From Actinomycetota bacterium (GTDB taxonomy: Bacteria; Actinomycetota; Acidimicrobiia; Actinomarinales; Actinomarinaceae): 20,925 nucleotides of DNA. Location of the stretch: assembly GCA_002724835.1 (NCBI GenBank), contig PBPX01000029.1:6251-27175 (forward strand). The letters are read 5' to 3'. Shown here in pieces: positions 16,130 to 20,925 of the stretch. The notes beneath the pieces are model-generated. The model had not been told where the DNA came from, did not search any database, and saw only the letters and a list, made by a program, of their open reading frames with translations. The first letter of the stretch is position 1. The number at the start of each line of letters is the position of its first letter. The translations under genes were made by a program, and so were the position numbers.

Positions 16130-16180
16130 AAAAGGCAATCTTTAACTGGTCATTAAATACGTAATCAAAGATTGCTTTTA
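16130..16180 (-). promoter_or_regulatory. Long inverted repeat in the leader of the sugar importer operon
   Basis: AAAAGGCAATCTTT (16130-16143) is repeated inverted at 16167-16180 (AAAGATTGCTTTTA), matching at 12 of 14 positions, with nine contiguous matches next to a 23-nt loop. It starts just inside the predicted transcription start and ends before the ribosome site. The loop holds TACGTA (16158-16163), and a perfect 10-bp palindrome TACGTACGTA lies next to it at 16117-16126. It could be an RNA hairpin in the leader or a DNA operator for a sugar-responsive repressor; no regulator gene is in the window. Confidence 0.55.
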
Positions 16181-16190
16181 ACCAATATTC

Positions 16191-16219
16191 ATAATATTAA
16201 AAATATGATTCATTGTTAA
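16191..16219 (-). promoter_or_regulatory. Predicted sigma-70-type promoter of the sugar importer operon
   Basis: On the minus strand, -35 TTAACA (16214-16219) and -10 TATTAT (16191-16196) each match the consensus at 5 of 6 positions with an ideal 17-bp spacer. The start of transcription would be near 16184, giving a leader of about 87 nt. It is the best promoter match I found in the window and lies upstream of the operon's first gene. Confidence 0.65.
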
Positions 16220-16278
16220 GAGTTATTAACTTTTTTTTGTTTTTCGTTTGATTTTGAAAATAATTATATTAAATTGTG

Positions 16279-16362
16279 TGCCCGAGGGGGGACTCGAACC
16301 CCCACATCCTTTCGAATAACGGATTTTAAGTCCGTCGCGTCTACCAATTCCGCCACCCGGGC
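16279..16362 (-). tRNA. tRNA-Leu (anticodon UAA)
   Basis: The minus strand folds as an 84-nt class II tRNA: acceptor stem GCCCGGG/CTCGGGC (7 pairs, one G-U) with discriminator A at 16279, a D arm with GGTAGACGC, an anticodon stem ACGGA/TCCGT around the loop CTTAAAA, a long variable arm, and a T arm GGGGG/CCCCC around TTCGAGT. The anticodon TAA (16326-16328) reads UUA, a leucine codon likely to be heavily used at this base composition. CCA is not encoded. It lies between ppx and the importer promoter, on the same strand, and could be processed from the ppx transcript. Confidence 0.95.
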
Positions 16363-16378
16363 TACCATCTTCTTAAAT

Positions 16379-17278
16379 TTAATAATTTTTTAGAATTAGC
16401 CCTTCTAAAATATCACTTTTTGAAACTTTTAGCTCATTTATTTTTAATTTTTTCATTAAAGAAAGGGCCAACAATACACCTGAAGTAAGGGTTTGTCCTC
16501 TCTTGGGATCTAAAGAGCTATGCTTACCAATTATTTGTGAAACAGTCATTAATTTTATGGAATTATAAAATGAATTAATCCACTCAAAATCAATTAATTT
16601 TGAGTGAATTTCCTCATCATCATATTTTTTTTGGTTTAAAAAAATAGAAGCTATAGAAGTAAACGTTCCGGCTACTCCTATCAAAGTTCTATTTGAAAAG
16701 TCATCTAAAAAATCTAAGTTACTATTTATAAATTTAATTGCTGCTTCTTCTTCGTTAGAAATTACCGGATTTTGTTTTAAAAAACTTTCATTCAAAGTAA
16801 CTACACCTACATTGGTTGAATTTACTTTTATTTTATTTTCTTCATCATAAATTATCTCTGTACTCCTTCCCCCAATATCAATAATTAATAAATTATTATT
16901 TATTTCAGAATCTGAAAGAACTCCAATACTAGTGAGCTGTCCTTCTTCTTCTCCAGTAATAATTCTCAAATCAATATCAAATTTTTGTTTGATCTCTTCA
17001 ATAATTTCATTTGAGTTTTCTGCATCTCTAAAAACAGCTGTGCCAATACACAAAATATGATCTGCTTCATACTCTTTAATTATTTTTAAATAATTTCTTA
17101 GGGTGTTGAATAACTGTTTTTTTGAGTCATTAGATATTCTTCCTGAATCTCCAAGGCCTTGACTTGTTTTGGTAACCTTATGAGTTTTAAATAATTTTTT
17201 TAACCTACCATTATTGACTTCAGATATTAATAGCCTTGTTGAGTTTGAACCACAATCTATCGCAGCAACTACTACCAC
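16379..17278 (-). CDS. ppx: Exopolyphosphatase/GppA-family phosphatase
   Basis: A 299-residue Ppx/GppA protein of the actin-like ATPase fold, which hydrolyses terminal phosphates of polyphosphate or pppGpp. Landmarks are AAIDCGSNSTRLLI (5-18, first phosphate loop), GTAVFRDAENS (79-89), ITGEEEGQLTSIGV (107-120) and IDIGGRSTEI (133-142, second phosphate loop). Arg138 stands where the family usually has a third glycine (DIGGGSTE). The length matches the short actinobacterial form without the HD-type C-terminal domain. The start overlaps the DUF501 gene by 7 nt. It is the last protein gene of the mazG-eno-ftsB-DUF501-ppx run, an actinobacterial gene order. Polyphosphatase versus pppGpp phosphatase activity cannot be separated here. 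Confidence 0.9.
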   Translation of the reverse strand: MVVVAAIDCGSNSTRLLISEVNNGRLKKLFKTHKVTKTSQGLGDSGRISNDSKKQLFNTLRNYLKIIKEYEADHILCIGTAVFRDAENSNEIIEEIKQKFDIDLRIITGEEEGQLTSIGVLSDSEINNNLLIIDIGGRSTEIIYDEENKIKVNSTNVGVVTLNESFLKQNPVISNEEEAAIKFINSNLDFLDDFSNRTLIGVAGTFTSIASIFLNQKKYDDEEIHSKLIDFEWINSFYNSIKLMTVSQIIGKHSSLDPKRGQTLTSGVLLALSLMKKLKINELKVSKSDILEGLILKNY

Positions 17279-17805
17279 TTACTTTTCCAGTTTGCATTTT
17301 TTTCGTAGTTTTCATTTATACATGGATCTTCACAATTGAAACCTCCAACTGCTTCCACAACTATCTTGCCAATAATATTTTTATTAGTTGCTAGTTCATC
17401 AGCTAAATGAGAATGTAAACATTTAATGCTCTCTTTTGCTCCCCCAACTCCTCCCGTTGGGTCAATTAGATTTTTTTTATTTTTATTTTCTTTGTTTCTT
17501 TCATCTTCATATGATTTCTGTCTCTCACTCCATTTCTTATATAAATCTTTATTTTGATCTAGCTGTTTATCTAATTCTTTTATTAAACCCTGGGATTCAA
17601 GAGACCCAACTTTTTTAATGTACATTGGACATGTAAGCCAATAGCTTGTCGGGAAAGGAGTACCGTCATCTAAATTAGAAGGTACTTTAATTACAGCAGG
17701 AAGATTAAAGTGACACCTGGATACAACTTCAACATCGCTTCTAAGAGGTCTATTTAATTGCGTTTCTACAATTTTTTTTGTTTCATTCACCATTTGTTCC
17801 AACAA
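17272..17805 (-). CDS. DUF501 family protein
   Basis: A 177-residue DUF501 protein, a family of unknown function found mainly in Actinobacteria next to ftsB and ppx. Conserved pieces are PFPTSYWLTCP (50-60) and KCLHSHLADELA (128-139), followed by GFNCEDPC with two cysteines (158, 162). The clustered Cys and His residues (Cys31, Cys59, Cys129, His131, His133, Cys158, Cys162) might bind a metal or an iron-sulfur cluster, which is inference. Between the two conserved blocks is a highly charged segment (80-112), probably helical. The start overlaps ftsB by 23 nt; the ATG of Met5 (17793) would give a shorter overlap and is an equally plausible start. Confidence 0.88.
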   Translation of the reverse strand: MLEQMVNETKKIVETQLNRPLRSDVEVVSRCHFNLPAVIKVPSNLDDGTPFPTSYWLTCPMYIKKVGSLESQGLIKELDKQLDQNKDLYKKWSERQKSYEDERNKENKNKKNLIDPTGGVGGAKESIKCLHSHLADELATNKNIIGKIVVEAVGGFNCEDPCINENYEKNANWKSKW

Positions 17806-18175
17806 TGAATTCTACAAAATATTCAATAAAACTTTTACTTCTTTCGCTTTGAAGAGTCTCCTCTATAGGTGTTAATGGTTCAGGTACTTCAAATATATCA
17901 ATGGTTTCGCCTGGTTTTCCATAACCATATTCTCGTAAAATGAGATCTACTTTTTCTGGGTCATCAAGATCTTCTATTTTTTGAGATAAAAATTCTATTT
18001 CACTTTCTAATTCATTAAGATCTTGAGTTCTATTTTTAAGTTGGTTTTCAAGTGATTTATATTGATTAAAACTAACTTCCCATGTATCAAAAACAAAAAA
18101 TAATGACATAAATGTAAGACCCAAGATAAATATTTTTAATACGAAGTTTCCTTTAAAAAGTTTTAATTTTTCCAT
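17783..18175 (-). CDS. Septum formation initiator protein (FtsB/DivIC family)
   Basis: A 130-residue bitopic membrane protein: a short cytoplasmic N-terminus, one membrane helix (about 11-30), a coiled coil (about 37-70), then [10 protein letters not shown] (81-90), the conserved family motif usually written RxxLGYxxPGE. FtsB/DivIC joins FtsQ and FtsL in the division complex that activates septal peptidoglycan synthesis. The acidic, proline-containing tail (91-130) is poorly conserved. The gene overlaps eno by 13 nt and DUF501 by 23 nt, placing it in the typical actinobacterial order. Family is clear from length, layout and context. Confidence 0.88.
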   Translation of the reverse strand: MEKLKLFKGNFVLKIFILGLTFMSLFFVFDTWEVSFNQYKSLENQLKNRTQDLNELESEIEFLSQKIEDLDDPEKVDLILREYGYGKPGETIDIFEVPEPLTPIEETLQSERSKSFIEYFVEFIVGTNGE

Positions 18176-19431
18176 TTTTTATTGTTAAAAGTTTCGAAAC
18201 CTACTTTTTCTCCAATCCTTAGTAATTCGTTATACTTAGCTGCCCTCTCAGACCTTGCTGGAGCACCTGTTTTAATTTGTCCACTTGATGTTCCTGTAAC
18301 TAAATGGCTAATAAATGTATCTTCTGTTTCTCCTGACCTGTGAGAAACCATAGATGTGTAATTATTTTTTTTACCTAAAGTCATTGTCTCAAGTGTTTCA
18401 GTTATGCTTCCAACTTGATTGATTTTTATGAGAATAGAATTAGCTGCATTTTCATCAATTCCTTTTTGTAATATCTTTTCCTGGGTTACAAAAAGATCAT
18501 CACCAACAAGTTGGATATTGTCTCCAAGTTTTTCTGTTAATAATGTCCAGCCTTCCCAATCGTCTTCGCTTAAGCCATCTTCAATTGAAATTATTGGATA
18601 CTGATTTGCAAGATTAACTAAGTAGTCAACCATCTCATTAGAACTTAATTCTTCATCCTCTATTAAATACTTTCCATCCTTATGAAACTCTGAAGCTGCA
18701 GCATCTAATGCTATGGCTACTTCTTCTTCAGGATTGTATCCAGACTTTTTTACAGCTTCTAATATGGTCTCTATCACTTCCGAAGATGAATTAAGATTTG
18801 GTGCAAAGCCTCCTTCGTCACCTACATTCGTAGAAAGACCCTTTTCCTTGAGTAACTCTTTAAGCGTATGATAAATTTCTACCCCAGCCTGTAAGGAAGA
18901 ATCAAATCTTTCAAACCCATATGGGACAATCATAAATTCTTGGATATCGACCTTATTATCAGCATGTGCACCACCATTTAAAATATTCATAAAAGGCACA
19001 GGTAATGAAGGGGCTCCATATACGTTTGGAATAATTTCATAAATATGTTTGCCGGATGATTTAGAAAAAGCTTTCAAGTTCGCAAGAGAAACAGCCAAAA
19101 TTGCATTTGCGCCTAATTTTCCTTTGTTATCTGAACCATCTAGAGCAATCATTAATTTATCAATATTTTCTTGATTTCCAGCATCTTGTCCAGACAAATG
19201 ATCGTTTATAAGTGTATTTATATTATTAACAGCTTTTGAAACACCTTTACCTAGATAGCTTTTATCTCCATCTCTTAATTCATGAGCTTCGAGTTTTCCG
19301 GTTGAAGCTCCTGAAGGAACTGCTGCACGTCCAAAAGATCCATCCTCTAAGGTAATATCAACCTCAACAGTTGGATTAGCTCTAGAATCTAATATATATC
19401 TAGCGTGAATTTTATTTATATTTGTATTCAT
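18163..19431 (-). CDS. eno: Enolase
   Basis: A 422-residue enolase that converts 2-phosphoglycerate to phosphoenolpyruvate in glycolysis. The family signatures are present throughout: [12 protein letters not shown] (13-24), [15 protein letters not shown] (153-167), [10 protein letters not shown] (203-212) with the catalytic Glu206, metal ligands Asp243, Glu284 and Asp311, the catalytic base Lys336 in LIKINQ, and SHRSGETED (363-371). The length is usual. The ATG at 19431 puts the N-terminus in register with relatives. It is the second gene of the mazG-eno-ftsB-DUF501-ppx cluster, 39 nt after mazG, and overlaps ftsB. Confidence 0.98.
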   Translation of the reverse strand: MNTNINKIHARYILDSRANPTVEVDITLEDGSFGRAAVPSGASTGKLEAHELRDGDKSYLGKGVSKAVNNINTLINDHLSGQDAGNQENIDKLMIALDGSDNKGKLGANAILAVSLANLKAFSKSSGKHIYEIIPNVYGAPSLPVPFMNILNGGAHADNKVDIQEFMIVPYGFERFDSSLQAGVEIYHTLKELLKEKGLSTNVGDEGGFAPNLNSSSEVIETILEAVKKSGYNPEEEVAIALDAAASEFHKDGKYLIEDEELSSNEMVDYLVNLANQYPIISIEDGLSEDDWEGWTLLTEKLGDNIQLVGDDLFVTQEKILQKGIDENAANSILIKINQVGSITETLETMTLGKKNNYTSMVSHRSGETEDTFISHLVTGTSSGQIKTGAPARSERAAKYNELLRIGEKVGFETFNNKKWKN

Positions 19432-19470
19432 AACCCTGTAATCTAAAAATAACAGAAATTTGAAAGTTTT

Positions 19471-20211
19471 CTATCCTATTTCATCTTTCTTTGCTTCAAG
19501 CCAAAGTTTTTCAATATCAGAATTGTCATCTTTATTTGATTCAACATATTTTGCACGATTAATGAACCTTTCAGTTGATTTTTTAAGCTGTATTTCCGGA
19601 TCAGCTTCTATATATCTTGAAACATTAACTAATGAAAATAAAACATCTCCCAATTCATATTTTTTCTCATCTTTACTTGATGCTTCTTTTAATTCCTCTA
19701 TTTCAGAAATTAAGTCTTCAAGAGCCTCTTCATAGTTTTTGTAAGATAAATTTAAACTTTCTGCTTTTCTTTGAGCTTTGAATGCTGTCGTTATTGCCGG
19801 AAGATTCTTATTTATGTCATCGAATATCGATTGTTTATCTTCTTGTTTAATTTTCTCCCACTGCTTTTCTACTTCTTTTGGAGAGTCTAAACTTACATCA
19901 CCAAAAACATGGGGATGTCTCTTTATTAGTTTTTCATTTAAAGAATCGACTACTTCTACTATTGAAAAATAACCATTCTCACTTGCTATCTTTGAGTGAA
20001 GTAATATTTGTAATAATAAATCTCCTAGCTCACTGCTTAAGTTGCGATAAGATTCTTGATTATTGTTGTTTAGTTTTGCTAATGAATCTAGAAGCTCGTA
20101 GGCTTCTTCAATTAAATGTTTAGAAAGAGATTCATGTGTCTGTTCTTTGTCCCATGGACATTCTTCCCTTAATTGAGAAATAATATCTACTAACTTATCA
20201 AATTCCTTCAT
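19471..20211 (-). CDS. mazG: Nucleoside triphosphate pyrophosphohydrolase MazG
   Basis: A 246-residue MazG protein with two tandem all-alpha pyrophosphohydrolase domains, which hydrolyses NTPs to NMPs and pyrophosphate and acts in pool sanitising and ppGpp balance. The first domain has CPWDKEQTH (18-26), the metal-binding EEAYE (35-39) and ELGD (61-64), with the family motif KLIKRHPHVFGDV (94-106). The second has EIEELKEA and ELGDVLFSLVNVSRY (186-200). The length suits the full two-domain form. The ATG at 20211 lies 3 nt after the SDR stop, with a GGA about 14 nt upstream, so it is read in the same transcript as the SDR gene. Confidence 0.94.
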   Translation of the reverse strand: MKEFDKLVDIISQLREECPWDKEQTHESLSKHLIEEAYELLDSLAKLNNNNQESYRNLSSELGDLLLQILLHSKIASENGYFSIVEVVDSLNEKLIKRHPHVFGDVSLDSPKEVEKQWEKIKQEDKQSIFDDINKNLPAITTAFKAQRKAESLNLSYKNYEEALEDLISEIEELKEASSKDEKKYELGDVLFSLVNVSRYIEADPEIQLKKSTERFINRAKYVESNKDDNSDIEKLWLEAKKDEIG

Positions 20212-20214
20212 AAG

Positions 20215-20925
20215 TTATATTTTTTCCATAGATATTCGTCCTTCATCAATCAACCAATTGACAGTTTTTTCTATAAATTTTTCGACCTTTATATATCTAA
20301 AACCCAACTCATTTTTTGCTTTAGTGCCGTCATACATGTGCCCGTTCGTTAAAACTCTTACAGACTCTGAGCAAATAAAGGGCGGGGTCGATGATACTAT
20401 TTTTACTAAATCTCCAATAGGCCCAATTAGCTTTAATAATGATTTAGATACATATATAGGACTGCCAGACCAACCAGTAACGGATTTCAGAATATTTACA
20501 AGCTCATGGCTTTGTAAATAGAAACTATTTAAAACGTATCTTTCGTTGTTCTTACCATTTAATAATCCTAAATAATGACCCTTTGTACAGTCATCAATAT
20601 CAACAATTGAAATATTATTTTTGATAAGAGGAGGTCTCTTTCTGTTCAATGTTGAAATTAACAACTTTGCCGTTCCAGAAACTCTTCCTGGGCCTTGGAC
20701 CGATGAGGGATTAATTGATACAAATTCATAATCTTTTGTATATTCAAATGCCTCTTTCTCAGCTAAATATTTTGATTCTTCATATTTACTTAAAAATCTA
20801 CCTCTATGTTCAGATGTTTCAGAACCAACCGTCCCATGTTGTTCACCAAGGGTCACAGCAGAAGAAGTGTAAACAAATTTTTTGATTTTTAAAGAATTTC
20901 CTAAAGAAAGCATAGATTTTGTTCC
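20215..20925 (-). CDS. Extended SDR / NAD-dependent epimerase-type protein, partial (5' end outside window)
   Basis: The C-terminal 236 or so residues of an extended short-chain dehydrogenase. Codons before the first visible ATG (20911-20913) continue the frame as GTKS, giving GTKSMLSLG, the GTxNxL helix that precedes beta 5 in this family. Then come KFVYTSSAVTLG with the catalytic serine, YEESK with the YxxxK pair, and NPSSVQGPG. This pattern resembles HpnA-like or dihydroflavonol-reductase-like epimerases; the substrate is unknown. The N-terminal NAD(P)-binding GxxGxxG is beyond the window, so the ATG at 20913 is not the true start. MazG follows after 3 nt. Confidence 0.88.
   Translation of the reverse strand, partial: GTKSMLSLGNSLKIKKFVYTSSAVTLGEQHGTVGSETSEHRGRFLSKYEESKYLAEKEAFEYTKDYEFVSINPSSVQGPGRVSGTAKLLISTLNRKRPPLIKNNISIVDIDDCTKGHYLGLLNGKNNERYVLNSFYLQSHELVNILKSVTGWSGSPIYVSKSLLKLIGPIGDLVKIVSSTPPFICSESVRVLTNGHMYDGTKAKNELGFRYIKVEKFIEKTVNWLIDEGRISMEKI

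Noticed and set aside
20911..20913. ATG as the start of the SDR gene at the right edge
   Set aside because: The frame stays open upstream and encodes GTKS matching the family's conserved GT helix, and the N-terminal nucleotide loop is missing, so the gene is cut by the window edge.
1..20925. CRISPR array, insertion sequence, phage or integron
   Set aside because: No regularly spaced repeats, transposase or integrase patterns, or terminal inverted repeats were seen; the tRNA-Leu shows no adjacent integrase or duplicated 3' end.

Overview
The window (20,925 bases, AT-rich) looks like a chromosomal segment from a low-GC, streamlined actinobacterium. The strongest taxonomic clue is the tightly packed minus-strand run mazG, eno, ftsB/divIC-like, DUF501, ppx at 16379-20211, a gene order typical of Actinobacteria and rare elsewhere. 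Combined with very low GC, overlapping genes and no mobile elements, this points to a marine actinobacterium of the Candidatus Actinomarina kind. That placement is inference, not something the sequence proves.

Left part (1-3916). A truncated sufB (minus) faces away from a plus-strand pair: a short protein with a degraded Rossmann (NmrA-like) pattern and an orphan beta-class DNA methyltransferase. Convergent with these are two quinone-type genes on the minus strand: a UbiA/MenA-like prenyltransferase carrying an extra N-terminal split-beta-barrel flavin (PNPOx-like) domain, followed 1 nt later by a MenG/UbiE methyltransferase.

Middle part (3984-8576). Two overlapping plus-strand genes encode a heterodimeric ABC exporter with one canonical and one degenerate ATP site. 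They end head-on, with no gap, against a minus-strand pair for extracytoplasmic disulfide chemistry: a DsbB-like membrane protein and a membrane-anchored thioredoxin-fold protein with a CPHC centre.

Sugar uptake operon (8620-16219, minus strand). A clear promoter (16191-16219) and a leader with a long inverted repeat precede a lipoprotein sugar-binding protein. An 11-bp hairpin separates it from two permeases, a small lipoprotein of unknown function, a ROK sugar kinase, a second membrane-anchored paralogue of the binding protein, and the UgpC/MsmK-type ATPase. The layout fits import of an alpha-glucoside-like sugar through an Agl/Ggt-family ABC importer, then phosphorylation in the cytoplasm. 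The accessory anchored binding protein and small lipoprotein are the least explained parts.

Right part (16279-20925). A tRNA-Leu(UAA) gene lies between the importer promoter and the housekeeping cluster ppx, DUF501, ftsB, eno, mazG. A nucleoside-sugar-epimerase-like SDR gene upstream of mazG runs off the window end. There is no CRISPR array, transposase, integrase or phage gene. No stretch over 300 bases lacks a gene; the largest gap is the 16098-16378 leader, promoter and tRNA region. The best candidates for something undescribed are the flavin-domain/prenyltransferase fusion and the importer operon with two unlike binding proteins.
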